A stretch of DNA of 64,000 nt from CAVYGM01 sp963768025 (GTDB lineage Bacteria; Bacteroidota; Bacteroidia; Cytophagales; Spirosomataceae): contig CAVYGM010000019.1 of the NCBI GenBank assembly GCA_963768025.1, forward strand, positions 124,001 through 188,000, given 5' to 3'. Positions within the stretch are counted from its first letter, which is position 1, and each line of letters starts with the position of its first letter. Under the pieces are notes generated by a model. That model made no database searches. It worked only from the letters and a program-made list of their open reading frames with translations, and was not told where the DNA came from. Positions 48,201-58,119 of the stretch are shown piece after piece. Made by a program: the position numbers and the translations under genes.

Positions 48201-48553
48201 ACAGCTGGCAGGGACGCTACAACGCCATCAATTTTGATTATTGGACGGTAGACAATCCGGTCGATAAAATCCCCCGCCCCAATGCGGCGGCCGCTCCCCT
48301 ATACGCCGATGCGGTGCGGTTTTTCGATGGTTCCTTTGTAAAAATCCGGAACATCACCCTCGGCTATACGCTTCCCAAGGCTATTACCTCAAAAGCTCGA
48401 ATCGGCAGCCTTCGCCTGTACGCCACGGCCGACAACGCCCTGATCTTCTCGCCCTACAAGCTGGTAGACCCCGAAACGGCCAATGGTATCGTGGGGGGAA
48501 GTTCACCGATGACTTCCGCAACCTATGTGTTTGGTATGAACCTTAAATTCTGA
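45209..48553 (+). CDS. SusC/RagA TonB-dependent outer-membrane transporter, module 2
   Basis: 1114 residues, intact. Signal peptide; STN domain (about 47-115, VSVQASGQALGSVLNALEKS, FSYNSRTLD); carboxypeptidase-regulatory-like domain (about 148-225, VTGKVTDESGEGLPGVSVVV); TonB box (EVIVVGYGTQKKRDLTGAI); plug with YVIDGIPTDVSI and AVAIYGSRGANGVILITTKKG; barrel ending in ATYVFGMNLKF. The STN domain links it to the FecR/sigma pair encoded upstream. The susD gene begins 13 bases after its stop. Substrate is not given by sequence; two sulfatase genes follow, so a sulfated glycan is the best guess. Confidence 0.96.
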   Translation: MKISLTPKRLLYRIVQLSSLQIIIALLFSGMSLATSVKGQEMLDRRVSVQASGQALGSVLNALEKSAQVKFSYNSRTLDLNHSITVKASNEPLSEVLNRILTPLQINFLQVSNRIVLRNKAVGHLDPSTTLPALSIPANLALDFNVTGKVTDESGEGLPGVSVVVKGTQRGTTTNQEGTYSVSAPDGKATLVFSFVGYLSQEIAINNRTQINLSLSTDTKALNEVIVVGYGTQKKRDLTGAISSISSRDIAETPSSNFLQNAQGRLAGVDIVRSNGNPGSAPVIRIRGNRSINASNNPLYVIDGIPTDVSINDFNPNDIESMEVLKDASAVAIYGSRGANGVILITTKKGKEGKAVISYDGYYGIKKAQKNLNLMNGEQFARYSRVARGIDANDASKDNTFFSTLEVDNLKNGVEADWLDLILRDGQQQQHQISASGGNQNTTYYLSGSFFDEKGIMQLSDYQRYSFRANIETKLTERLRVGVSSTVATDLQNTMANGPYTNALQFSPLVQPYDADGNFIAYPNPREGLLTSPLLQYQPGQFTNERRKFRVFANIFGEYKFMEGLTYRLNFGPDFSNSRQGEYSGTLAGSANTAEVTNQQNFAYTLENILSFNRKFGKHSLNVVGLFSTQTNRFESSGAAARNIPVESSLFYNLGSAETVTGINSSLTKWGLVSYMGRVNYTFKDRYLLTLTGRADGSSRLSQKNKWAFFPSVSAGWVVSDEAFMANAKAISFLKFRAGYGAVGNTSISPYQTLGGLERSVYAFGTNPAFGYALNVIPNPDLRWEISSTVNIGMDFGLFNDRLTGSLEVYKTNTTDLLLNRLIPITSGYESILQNIGATSNQGWELSLNGNIVNSPGGFKWDANLNLFSNKEKIVDLFNGKDDVGNQWFIGSPISVFYNFKQEGIWQTNEADEATKAKQKPGDIKIADVNGRDATGTLTNQPDGVINADDRTILGSTVPDWSGGITNRLSYKGIDFSFLVYARQGQYIRSDFHNLGGNSWQGRYNAINFDYWTVDNPVDKIPRPNAAAAPLYADAVRFFDGSFVKIRNITLGYTLPKAITSKARIGSLRLYATADNALIFSPYKLVDPETANGIVGGSSPMTSATYVFGMNLKF

Positions 48554-48566
48554 AATCCTTAGAGAC

Positions 48567-50216
48567 ATGAAAAAGAACTATATAGTACTCAGCCTGCTGT
48601 CGGTAGGTATTCTCCTGACCTCTTGCAACGGTATTCTGGAAGAAAATCCCGTGGGCCTGGCCACCGCCGAAAGCTACTACGCCACCCCGAAGGGAATCGA
48701 GGATGGCCTGAAAGCGACCTATACTCCCTTACGGAATTTCTACGGTCGAGAACACGCCTTCTTCCTCACAGTGACCGGTACCGACATGTACACGAATGGC
48801 TTCGGGGGAGCTACCAACAACCCCGATTATAACAATTACTCACCTAACCTCCTGGGATCCAGCGCCTACGTAAAAACCATCTGGGATAATTTCTACGTGG
48901 GCATCAATCAGGCCAATGCCGTAGTTGGGCGGGCTCCCAAAGTAACGGGGCTCAATGAGACTCAACGGAATCGCATCATCGGTGAAGCACGCTTTCTGAG
49001 GGCACTTTACTACTTCCATCTGGTACAGCAGTATGGCGATATTCACTTTACGCTCGAAGAAACACAGGGCGTCGAAACCGAAGCCAAACGTACGCCGGTG
49101 GCCACCGTGTACCAGCAGGGCATCATCCCGGATCTGCAATTTGCCGTAGCCAACCTACCCGCCAAAGCCCAGGCCTACGGACAAGCTACCAAACACGCGG
49201 CAGAAGGACTGCTGGCCCGGGTGCAACTTACCCTGGGCAACTGGGCCGAGGCCGAAAAAATGGCTGCTGCGGTGATTACTAGCAATGATCATTCGTTGGT
49301 GAAAAATTACGGCGATCTGTGGGACATCACCAAAGAACTGAATACCGAGGTGATCTGGTCGGTGCAGTATACCGACAACCCCCTGACCAACGGGGCAGGG
49401 AATCAGGGGCACCTCTATTTTCAGTTTGATTATACGCTCAACCCCGCCATGACCCGCGATGTGGTCAATGGGCGACCTTTCCAGCGGTTTATGCCTACCA
49501 ACTACACGCTCAACCTATTCGATCTGAGTAAGGATAGCCGTTTTGATGGTACCTTCAAAACCGTATGGCTTGCCAATACCAAGGCCACTATAAACGGGAA
49601 AGCAATACAGCCCGGCGATACGGCCATCAAAATCGTGATGCGCCCGGTAGACAACGCCGTCCAGAAAGCCGCGCCTTACTGGCTCATTGACTACAACAAC
49701 AAGTGGGTAGCCAGCGTGACGGATCAGCTGGAAATAGGGGGTTCGAACCGTCGACAATTCCCCACCCTCAAAAAATACCTGGACCCCCTACGCGTCAGCG
49801 TCAATGCGGAGGACGGTCGGCGTGACTTCATGGTACTTCGCCTGGCCGAAATGTATCTCATTGCCGGGGAAGCAGCTTTTAAGCAAGGCAACCTGGCCAA
49901 AGCCGCCGAGTATGTCAATGTGGTACGCACGCGGGCTGCCCTACCCGGCAAAGTAGCCGAGATGCAGATCAAATCGGCGGACCTCAGTGAAGATTTTTTC
50001 ATGGATGAACGCGGCCGCGAACTGGCCGGCGAAATGCTCCGCTGGTACGACCTGAAACGCTCCGGCAAATTCCTGGAAAGACTCAAAAAATACAACCTGG
50101 ATGCAGCGGTTAATGTAAAGGAGATGCACCTGGTACGCCCCATTCCCCAAACCCAGATCGACCGCGTGACCAATCCGGGAGATTTTCTGCAAAATCCGGG
50201 ATATAATTTTGAATGA
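48567..50216 (+). CDS. SusD/RagB glycan-binding lipoprotein, module 2
   Basis: 549 residues, intact. Signal peptide with lipobox (GILLTSC, Cys20). N-terminal ESYYATPKGIEDGLKATYTP, helical core GEARFLRALYYFHLVQQYGDI, and C-terminal MVLRLAEMYLIAGEAAFK, DERGRELAGEMLRWYDLKRSG and FLQNPGYNFE are all typical. It works as the lid of the SusC transporter encoded 13 bases upstream. An inverted-repeat element follows its stop. In length and motifs it belongs to the same broad SusD class as the other two but is not a close copy. Confidence 0.95.
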   Translation: MKKNYIVLSLLSVGILLTSCNGILEENPVGLATAESYYATPKGIEDGLKATYTPLRNFYGREHAFFLTVTGTDMYTNGFGGATNNPDYNNYSPNLLGSSAYVKTIWDNFYVGINQANAVVGRAPKVTGLNETQRNRIIGEARFLRALYYFHLVQQYGDIHFTLEETQGVETEAKRTPVATVYQQGIIPDLQFAVANLPAKAQAYGQATKHAAEGLLARVQLTLGNWAEAEKMAAAVITSNDHSLVKNYGDLWDITKELNTEVIWSVQYTDNPLTNGAGNQGHLYFQFDYTLNPAMTRDVVNGRPFQRFMPTNYTLNLFDLSKDSRFDGTFKTVWLANTKATINGKAIQPGDTAIKIVMRPVDNAVQKAAPYWLIDYNNKWVASVTDQLEIGGSNRRQFPTLKKYLDPLRVSVNAEDGRRDFMVLRLAEMYLIAGEAAFKQGNLAKAAEYVNVVRTRAALPGKVAEMQIKSADLSEDFFMDERGRELAGEMLRWYDLKRSGKFLERLKKYNLDAAVNVKEMHLVRPIPQTQIDRVTNPGDFLQNPGYNFE

Positions 50217-50246
50217 GTGAATGATAGAATGAGTGAATGTAGTTAT

Positions 50247-50334
50247 AGCTGGTTTGCGTCTGCGACGCGAACCCTGAAGGCGCGTTTAAAACGCGCATTA
50301 TCGCGACAGAGTCCCGTCAAGACGCAAACCAGCT
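50247..50334. repeat. Cruciform element with 15-bp inverted ends
   Basis: AGCTGGTTTGCGTCT (50247-50261) and AGACGCAAACCAGCT (50320-50334) are perfect inverted copies. Inside lies a second palindrome, GCGCGTTT-A-AAACGCGC (about 50280-50296). The 88-base unit has no coding capacity and looks like a REP/MITE-type element between susD and a sulfatase gene. Confidence 0.7.
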
Positions 50335-50353
50335 GTAATTATCAAAAGCATCT

Positions 50354-51831
50354 ATGATAAAAAAAAGTTTCTATACAAGCATCGCACTGCTGGGTCTTTG
50401 GTGGATCCTCAGCAGCATCTGTTGGCACCGAAACAACCCCCCAACGTACTCTTCATCTGCATCGACGACCTTCGACCTGATCTGAAATGCTACGGAAACG
50501 CGGAGGTTCATTCCCCTAATCTCGATGCCTTGGCGGCAGAATCGAGCCTTTTTACCCGGCATTACGTTACTCAACCTACCTGCGGGGCATCGCGGTATAG
50601 CTTACTGACAGGCCGACGTCCCCGGTCGGCGGTCCACCTTTCCAATGCCGCCATTGAAAAAGAAATCAGCGGAAAACCCCGCACCGAAACGCCGGAGAGC
50701 TTTGTGGATCACTTCCGGCGCAACGGCTACTATACCGTGGGGATTGGTAAAATCAGCCACTCGGCCGATGGCTACGTGTACGGCTACGAAGAACCCCGAA
50801 GCAATCAGCTGGAACTCCCCCACAGCTGGGATGAAATGCTGTTTGATCCCGGAAAGTGGAAGACCGGCTGGAATGCTTTCTTTGCCTATGCCGATGGCAC
50901 CAACCGTCAAACGCACAAAGGAGAGGTAAAGCCGTACGAGCACGCCGATGTGTCCGACGAGGGGTACCCCGATGGGCTCAGTGCCCGGCTGGCCGTTACG
51001 AAACTGAACGAGCTGGCGGGAAAAAAGCAGCCGTTTTTTCTCAGTGTCGGGTTTTTCAAGCCCCACCTACCTTTCAACGCACCCCAAAAATACTGGGACT
51101 TGTACGACGAGTCGAAGATTTCACGTCAGCCCTTCACCCGATATTCCAGAAAATATACATCCGGCTAGCCTACAAATTAGTGGCGAGTTTAACGGCTACA
51201 AGGCGGGTGATGAACAAGCTTCTTTGTCGGCTCCGGTTTCGGACGCCTATGCCCGTAAACTCCGCCATGCCTACTACGCTAGTGTAAGCTACACCGATGC
51301 GCAGGTAGGTAAAGTACTAGCGGAGTTGAAACGGTTAAAACTAGACAAAAATACGATTGTGGTGGTATGGGGCGACCACGGCTGGCATCTGGGCGACCAC
51401 CGCGTGTGGGGCAAGCATACCATTTTTGAGCGGGCGGTCAGGAGTGTATTGATGGTAAAAGCTCCGGGGACGGCCACCGGTCAACAACGCGACGAGGTTG
51501 TCAGTACCGTGGATATTTACCCTACCCTGCTGGAACTATGCCAGCTAAAATCCGCCACCCAACTGGACGGAACAAGCCTGGTACCTCTCTTAAAAAAAGG
51601 GAAAAAACCTGCCTGGGATAACGTAGCGTACAGCTACTACAACCGCGGTATAAGTGTGCGTACGGACCGGTACCGCTTTACGAAGTACTTCCGCAAGCAG
51701 GAACCCACCGTAGAACTATATGACCAGCGAACCGACCCAAACGAGAACCGCAACATAGCCGCGAAAATCCGGACGTAGTAGAAAAACTGACGCCCGTCTG
51801 GGCCAAAGGGGATACGGGTCTTTACAAATAA
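50354..51831 (+). CDS. S1-family sulfatase, CGASR type, iduronate-2-sulfatase-like (three indels)
   Basis: About 492 residues once one base is restored near 50396, one C removed at 51137-51139 and one A restored at 51764-51767; the corrected end is DVVEKLTPVWAKGDTGLYK at 51831. Signal-like N-terminus (MIKKSFYTSIALLGL). Motifs: NVLFICIDDLRPDLKCYGN, QPTCGASRYSLLTGRRP with Cys77 as the formylglycine site, GIGKISHSADGY, FFLSVGFFKPHLPFNAP, VVVWGDHGWHLGDHRVWGKH, and ISVRTDRYRFTKYF. This order matches iduronate-2-sulfatase-type enzymes. The three indels in one gene still leave every active-site motif intact. Confidence 0.9.
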
Positions 51832-51900
51832 AGGGCGAATGGCAAGGACATTTCCATTCCATTCGTCTTTTAAAGTGACATTGATACTATACGAATAACA

Positions 51901-51972
51901 GGCCCGGAGGGCCGACACCTCAGTAGAATTAGTGCAATTAAGGTACGACTAAGCCCCATCGGGGCGACACCT
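51901..51972. repeat. Two REP-like hairpin units with shared tail
   Basis: GGCCC-GGA-GGGCC plus CGACACCT (51901-51920) and GCCCC-AT-CGGGGC plus GACACCT (51953-51972). Both are a hairpin followed by the same tail, 52 bases apart, in the gap between two sulfatase genes. This resembles short dispersed palindromic repeats of Bacteroidota. Confidence 0.6.
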
Positions 51973-51990
51973 GACAAAATCAACATCCCT

Positions 51991-53551
51991 ATGCAAACCC
52001 AACCACTTTTTACACTACTCCTATCCCTACTTTCGCCCCTGCTGTTACGCCCAGAAACCCAACATCATCGTCATCATGGCCGATGACCTGGGGTACAGCG
52101 ACATCGGCTGCTACGGTTCCGAAATACTCACCCCGAACCTGGACGCTCTGGCGGCCAAGGGCGCGAAGTTCACGCAGTTTTACAACGCCGCCCGCTGCTG
52201 CCCCAGCCGGGCTTCGCTACTCACGGGCGTGTACCCGCATCAGGCGGGCATGGGAAAAATGGTGGTGACGTCCGCCATCAAAAACCGCGACCCCGAAACA
52301 CCCTACCAGGGTTGGCTGAGCCGCAACACCGTGACGGTGGCGGAGGTACTCAAAAACGCCGGCTACCAGACCTACATGTCAGGCAAGTGGCACGTGGGCG
52401 AGGAGCGCCCCGACTGGCCCCTGCAACGGGGTTTTGATAAGTACTTTGGCCTCATCAGCGGCGCCACCAGCTACTACCGTCTGCTACCCGGCCGGTTGAT
52501 CCTGGAAGGAAACGAACCCTATAAAATCCCCGAAGGCTTTTACTTCACGGACGCCATTTCCAAAAAAGCCGTGGACTATATCGATGCGGCTTCGGGAAAA
52601 CCCTTCTTCATGTACGTAGCCTACACGGCTCCGCACTGGCCACTGCATGCACCCGAGGAAGAAATGGCGAAGTACCGCGGTAAGTATATGAAAGGTTGGG
52701 ACAAACTCCGGCAGGAGCGCCACGCCCGGCAACAGAAAATGGGCCTGCTGCCCGCCAGCCTGCCGCTATCACCGCGTGATCCGGAAATACGGGCCTGGGA
52801 AGATGCCCCCGATAAAAAGGAGTGGGATCAGAAAATGACCGCTTACGCCGCCATGATCACGCGCATGGACAAGGGCATTGGTCAGATTGTGGCCAAACTC
52901 AAAGCCACCGGCCAGCTGGACAATACCCTGATCATGTTCCTGTCGGACAATGGCGCCTGCGCCGAAGAGATAGGGGGACGCGCCAAACGCGACCTGGGCG
53001 ACGAAGCCTACGAGCGCTCGCTTACTACCGCACCGGGCGAGAAGGGCTCGTACGTAGCCTACGGAAAAGAGTGGGCTAACCTGGGCAATGTACCCTTCCG
53101 GCTCTACAAAAGCTTTACGCACGAGGGTGGGGTTTCGAGTCCGATGATTGTGCATTATCCTAAGCTCATTAAAAAAGGCTTTCAAACCGACCAGGTAGGG
53201 CACATCATGGACATCATGCCCACCTGCCTGGAACTGGCCGGCGCTACCTACCCTTCCTCTTACGATGGACGAACCATCAAACCAGTAGAAGGGAAAAGCC
53301 TGATGCCCATCTTGCAAGGCAAAACCCGTGCGCCCCATGACTTCATTGCCTGGGAGCACTTTGACAGCCGCGCCATCCGGCAGGGAGACTGGAAGCTGGT
53401 GTGGTCGAAAGAAGCTAAAAAATGGGAGCTGTACGATCTGGCGAAAGACCGCGCTGAGTTGAATGACTTGTCTGCTACCATGCCCGGCAAAGTAAAGGAA
53501 CTGTTGTCGAAATACGACGGCTGGGCCAGTCGAGTGGGGGTGGGTGAATAA
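51991..53551 (+). CDS. S1-family arylsulfatase, CCPSR type (one frameshift)
   Basis: About 519 residues. The signal peptide starts at the ATG at 51991 and joins the sulfatase frame when one T is removed at 52045-52046 (SPLLYAQKPNIIVIMADD). Motifs: MADDLGYSDIGCYGSE, FYNAARCCPSRASLLTG with Cys69 as the formylglycine site, MSGKWHVGEERPDWP, YVAYTAPHWPLHAP, and IMFLSDNGACAEEIGG, then FRLYKSFTHEGGVSSPMIVHY. It is of the arylsulfatase A-like class with a long insert (about 230-270). It ends at a strong terminator facing the pectin operon. Confidence 0.93.
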
Positions 53552-53557
53552 AAGCCA

Positions 53558-53589
53558 CTGGTGGGCGGTCTGAAAAAACCGCCCACCAG
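53558..53589. terminator. Long hairpin terminator between convergent operons
   Basis: A perfect 12-bp stem, CTGGTGGGCGGT (53558-53569) with ACCGCCCACCAG (53578-53589). It lies between the sulfatase stop (53551) and the stop of the minus-strand GH43 gene (53600). No long T-run is present, but the stem is strong. Confidence 0.72.
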
Positions 53590-53599
53590 TATAGTCCTC

Positions 53600-55279
53600 C
53601 TAGGGAGCGTCCACTGATACAGGCTCTACCCGAAACCAGTCAAAATCCGCGTAGCCCGAATCATTGGTTTGGGTGGTTCGGGTACAGAATAGTCCCATTT
53701 TTGCGCCAATCCATCGGCCCACTTCGGCTGTAAAGGGTTCCCCGACTTTGGTGTAGCGTTGCCCGTCCAGGCTGTAACTGAACTGGCATTTTGCACCTTC
53801 GGTAACTACTACACGCAAATAGACATCACTGCCGGTTTTGATGGGCGAAATGACTTTCTCTTCTTCCGGTTTTGACTCGTAGGCTTTTTTACAAACCACA
53901 TAGACTAATTTAATACCATCCTTTTCACTCCGCAGCACCAGTGAGGCGTAGCTTTGCCCCATCACAATCAGTCCCGTACGCTCGTTTTCGAGTTTTAGGT
54001 TGGGTTGGAAAATTAGTTTGGTGGTGGCCATGAAAGTCTCAGCCGGAAACTTTTGCAGTAATAGATTCGGCACAAACCAGTTGTTAGCGGCCTCCTCGGG
54101 GGCTTTGTAAGAGTACAGCCGCAGATAGCCCAGATTGCTCGTGGTGTGCCAGATGCCTTTCGGATTAGCTTGCCATTGCCACTGTAACCCCAGCGTGGTT
54201 GATTCAAACTCATCGGATTCGGGGGGGTACTTATTGGTACTTTATTTCCGCCCGTTGCCGGTTTTTTATGGATAAGCACGGGCTCGCCCGTGCCGTCACC
54301 GTCAGCATCCATTCCGATCACCGGCCAGTCGTTGACCCATTTCATCGGTTGCAGATGAACCACCCGCCCATACGCTTCTTTGTCCTGAAAATGAAGAAAC
54401 CAGTCTTCCCCCGGCTTGCCCGACACCGGTGGGGTATCTACCCAGGCCCCCTGATGTGGGCCGTTGATGGGGCTGCTGCCCTGATCCATCACTACTTTCC
54501 GCTCGTAGGGGCCGTAGATGTTTTTCGACCGCAGCACCAGTTGCCAGCCGGTAGAAACTCCGCCCGCCGGTGCAAAGAGGTAGTAGTAGCCGTTGCGTTT
54601 GTATATCTTAGGCCCTTCAATGGTGGGGTCTCTTTCGTGACCATCGTACACAATAACGCCTTCGTCCAGTACCTGGGTACCCTGGGCATTCAGCTTCTTT
54701 ATGGTAAGGATGCTTTTGATTCCTGCCCGGCTCCCGGCCCAGCCGTGGGCCAGATACACCTGCCCGTCGTCATCCCAGAGCGGACAGGGGTCAATCAAGC
54801 CCTTTGCCGCCTTCTACCAGTACCGGCTCGGTCCAGGGACCAGCCGGATTGGTGGCTTTGGTGAGGTAAATGCCGAAGTCTGGATCGGGGTAATAGATAT
54901 AAAATTCATTATTGTGGTACCGAATAGCGGGTGCCCACACGCCGTTGCCGTGCTGGGTTTTCTCAAAATGCGCAATGGGCGGCTGCCGTTTCAGGGCATG
55001 GCCGATCAGTTGTCCAATTGACCAGGTCTTTCGAATGCAGAATGGGGAGTCCGGGTACGGCGTCGAAACTAGAAGCCGTCATGTAGTAGTCACCTCCCAC
55101 GCGGCAGGCGTCCGGGTCGGAGTAGTCGGCGTGCAACACTGGATTCTTATACGTCCCGTTGCCCTGGTCGGATACCCATACGTTCGAGAGGACGGAGGGG
55201 CAGTTCCTGATTGCACAGATTGTGCGTTGACTGGGAATATCAGTCCTAATCCACTAAAAAATAGCCAATACGTCTTCAT
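53600..55279 (-). CDS. GH43 family glycosidase with C-terminal beta-sandwich (four indels)
   Basis: About 559 residues after four single-base corrections: near 55197 (missing base), 55010 and 54803 (extra bases) and in the G-run 54221-54227 (missing base). Frames before and after each point agree. Signal peptide MKTYWLFFSGLGLIFPVNAQ. Five-bladed propeller residues: Asp in HADYSDPDACRVGGDYYMT, LIDPCPLWDDDGQVYLAHGW, and Glu in IEGPKIYKRNGYYYLFAPAGG. The C-terminal 180 residues are a concanavalin-like domain (ERTGLIVMGQSYASLVLR, GRWIGAKMGLFC) as in beta-xylosidases/arabinofuranosidases. It probably removes arabinose or xylose side chains from pectin. Its ATG follows the pectin methylesterase stop by one base. 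Confidence 0.9.
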
Positions 55280-55280
55280 A

Positions 55281-56328
55281 TTATTTCTTGGCGGCGGATT
55301 TGTCCGCTTCTTTACTTGGTTTAAACCAGTCTTTTCCCTGATTGGCCACGGGGGTATCCATCGTAAGGATACTTTCAGGGTGTGAGGGCTTTTGCTTCCT
55401 TTTCGGTGAGCTGTTTGCTCCACGCTACCCGCTTGGCTGGGAGCCGCGCCGGGGCCGGTGCTTTTGTATTCGGCGTAGTAGGCCGTTTTTTCGTTGGCGG
55501 GATTGCCCCAGTTGTCCCATCCAGCGGGAAGAATGTGGTTGCCCATCTCAGAGCGGATGAATACGGTATGGGAATTGGGCCGCCACGGACGGCCCAGGTA
55601 TACCTTGGTAGCCTCGGGCGCGGCAATCAGCTTGCAGTCGAAGAAAACGAATCCATGGGACTGGTAGCCGGGGGTAGCCGCCGCCGTGATGTAGGCATTC
55701 GACAGGCTTTTGATGGTGCAGGACTGAAATACGGCAATCGATTTGCCAAAGATAAAATCAACGGTACCTTCGATATAGCAATTGTCGTAGTACTGCCGAC
55801 TCCCTTCCGCTGCCGCGTATAGCGTATCCTGATTGCCCAGCAGCGCGCAGTTGCGGCACACAAACCGATCGCCCTGCACGTTGAGCGCCACCGCCTGTCC
55901 TACCCGCCCGCGGTGTTGCGGATGGTCAGGTTTTCGAGAATGATATCGGAGCTTCCACCAGCACCGTGTAGGAGGTGTAGGTGCTGATGTACCGGTTTGC
56001 CGGTCCGGTCTACGCCCGCCGGGTAGGCTTTGCCGGAATAATCATCCCAGGTAATAATGACCCCATCGCGGCTTTCGCCGATGATGTGGATGTTGGGTTT
56101 ATAGGCCGGAATCACCAGTTTTTCGGCATAGATGCCGTTTTTGACGTGCAGCGTTACCCGTTCCTGCGAGTGATCCCGAAAGCTGTTGACGGCTTCCTGG
56201 ATGGTTTTGAAATCGCCGCTGCCGTCCGGCGCTACGGTGAAGGAGGCGGGGTAGGTATGATTGGGTATGGTTTGGGCATAGAGTACCTGGGTGCAGGTTA
56301 ACAGGATGCTTAGAAGGAGTGTTTTCAT
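55281..56328 (-). CDS. Pectin methylesterase, CE8 (five indels)
   Basis: About 348 residues after five single-base corrections near 55993, 55947, 55906, 55431 and 55379. Signal peptide MKTLLLSILLTCTQVLYAQ. It removes methyl esters from homogalacturonan. The right-handed beta-helix family motifs are all present: FKTIQEAVNSF, the block TYTSYTVLVEAPD around the first two indels, ALNVQGDRFVCRNCALLGNQ with DTLYA (Asp), GTVDFIFG (second Asp) and YLGRPWRP (Arg, Trp). The corrected C-terminus reads ESILTMDTPVANQGKDWFKP. It is the gene with the highest indel density here, yet keeps every active-site residue. It lies between the GH28 and GH43 genes in one operon. Confidence 0.9.
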
Positions 56329-56410
56329 GGGGGTTGGGTTGGGTGAGCGGAAGGCTAAGATTTGTTGAGCACTTTTATTTGCTAGACGGGCGGGCCGGCC
56401 CGTACCATCA

Positions 56411-58050
56411 TTATAGTTTTAAACCTTTTGCCTGCGCTCCCTGTCCGTACTCCACTTTTGTCTTAGCCTTTTTTACGTCGGTATTAAGTACCTCAATATC
56501 CTGGTTGCGGGCACCTTTTATTTCAAAAAGCAGATCGGAATTAGCATTGAATTTCAGGTGGTCAAAAACCAATTGACTACTATTGTCAACCAGTACCACG
56601 GGCCGGGTTTCTTTGGTAATCAAATCCACGTTAATAACCTTGATAGCACTGGCGTCAATCAACTCGATGCCCTTTTCGGCTTGAAGTACCATGTTCTCCA
56701 TGATAATATTTGAAACGGGCATTTCGGGTAGGCCCCGGATAAAAATCCCCTTTTGCGCTCCGTTGCAGACGATGTTTTCAAATTTCATATTTCGGAAGAT
56801 GGGGGTACCTTCGTTTACTACCTCACGCATATCACGTTCCCCGTCGGTAGCGAACTTGACAAAGTAGTACAAGTCGAAGAAAATGGCCTCCTGCGACGAT
56901 GTCCTTCATGTACAGATTCCGGGCGTAGATGTGCTCCACCACGCCCCCGCGCCCCCGCACCGACTTAAAGCGCAGGCCTTTGTCGGTACCCATGAAGGTA
57001 CAGTTCTCGACAAAAATATTACGCGCTCCGCCGCTCATTTCGCTTCCTACCACAAAGCCGCCGTGGCCTTTGTAGATGGTGTTGTTGCGGATGATGCCAT
57101 TTTCGGTGGGCATGCCCCGCTTGCGGCCTTCCTCATCCTTGCCCGACTTGATGCAGATGGCGTCGTCGCCCACATCCAGGGTACAGCCTTCAATCAGAAA
57201 ATTCTTGCAGGATTCGATGTCCATGCCGTCGCCGTTGTGGGCGTAGTCGGGATTTTTGGTGGTCACGTTGCGGATCGTCAGATCCTGACACATCAGCGGA
57301 TGCAGGCACCAGGCGGGAGAATTCTGAAAGATGATGCCTTCCAGCAGTACCTTTTTGCAATTGGTTAGCACCAGCAGGTTGGGGCGAAGAAAATCCTTCA
57401 TGCCGGCAAAATCTGCTGGTTTTGTATCCTCTCCGAGCAGCATACTCTTACCCTCGACACTGGCCGATTTGAACTGCTCGCTGGGGTACCAGGTTTTGCC
57501 ATCGTCTTTGAGCACCCCGCCCGAAGCCACTTTTTCCTTCCACTCACTTTCGGTCAGCTGAGCTTTTATGCACGGCCCTCCACACATCGCCGTTTCCGTC
57601 CACGATGCCCTGTCCGGTGATGGCGATATTTTCCAGATTGGTACCCGAAATGGGCGACTGATTCCGGGCCGCACTTTTGCCTTCGTAGAATCCTTCCACC
57701 AAAGCGTACTGGCTTTTGTCGGGCGTGGATTGCAGGATGGCTCCCCGTTGCAGATGCAAGTTAACGTTGCTTTGCAGCACGACCGGGCCAGTCATCCACA
57801 AGCCGGGGGGTACCAGTACCACGCCTCCGCCTTTTTTGCTGGAAGCGGCAATGGCCGTGTTGATGGCCTGGGTGTTGAGAGTAGCACCGTCGCCTTTGGC
57901 CCCAAACTGCACAATGCTGAGGGTATCCTTTCGGAACGTGGGCTCGGCTATTTTGGGTAGGTTGGTCCAGCTGTACGGTGACGGGGACTGTCCCTGTGTT
58001 GTAAATGAGGCCAGAAGTGCCAGGCAGAAAAAAAGATAGCGATTTTGCAT
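56411..58050 (-). CDS. Polygalacturonase, GH28 (two frameshifts)
   Basis: About 545 residues after removing one T in 57564-57567 and one base near 56890. Signal peptide (RYLFFCLALLASFTTQGQ). It hydrolyses alpha-1,4-galacturonan. N-terminal pectate-lyase-like motif VQFGAKGDGATLNTQAINTA; GH28 catalytic signatures NGDGMDIES, VGDDAICIKSGKDE with two catalytic-type Asp, GHGGFVVGSEMSGG with His, and LRFKSVRGRGG with Arg/Lys. Methylester removal by the neighbouring CE8 enzyme would give its substrate. Many Bacteroidota homologues are exo-acting; endo or exo cannot be told here. A hairpin lies between it and the DUF5123 gene. Confidence 0.93.
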
Positions 58051-58064
58051 AGAATGAGAACCAA

Positions 58065-58090
58065 GCGTTCCCGATGTGCATCGGGAACGC
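58065..58090. other. Perfect 12-bp hairpin in the pectin operon
   Basis: GCGTTCCCGATG (58065-58076) and CATCGGGAACGC (58079-58090), two bases apart. On the plus strand CAGGGTTTTTTT follows, as for a terminator, but the operon runs on the minus strand. There it would be a leader hairpin 15 bases before the GH28 start, possibly an mRNA stability or processing element. Confidence 0.6.
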
Positions 58091-58119
58091 CAGGGTTTTT
58101 TTGAAAATACAGTTTAAAT

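Noticed and set aside
50247..50334. Rho-independent terminator after susD
   Set aside because: Long inverted ends with 58 bases between and no T-run; better explained as a REP/MITE-like element.
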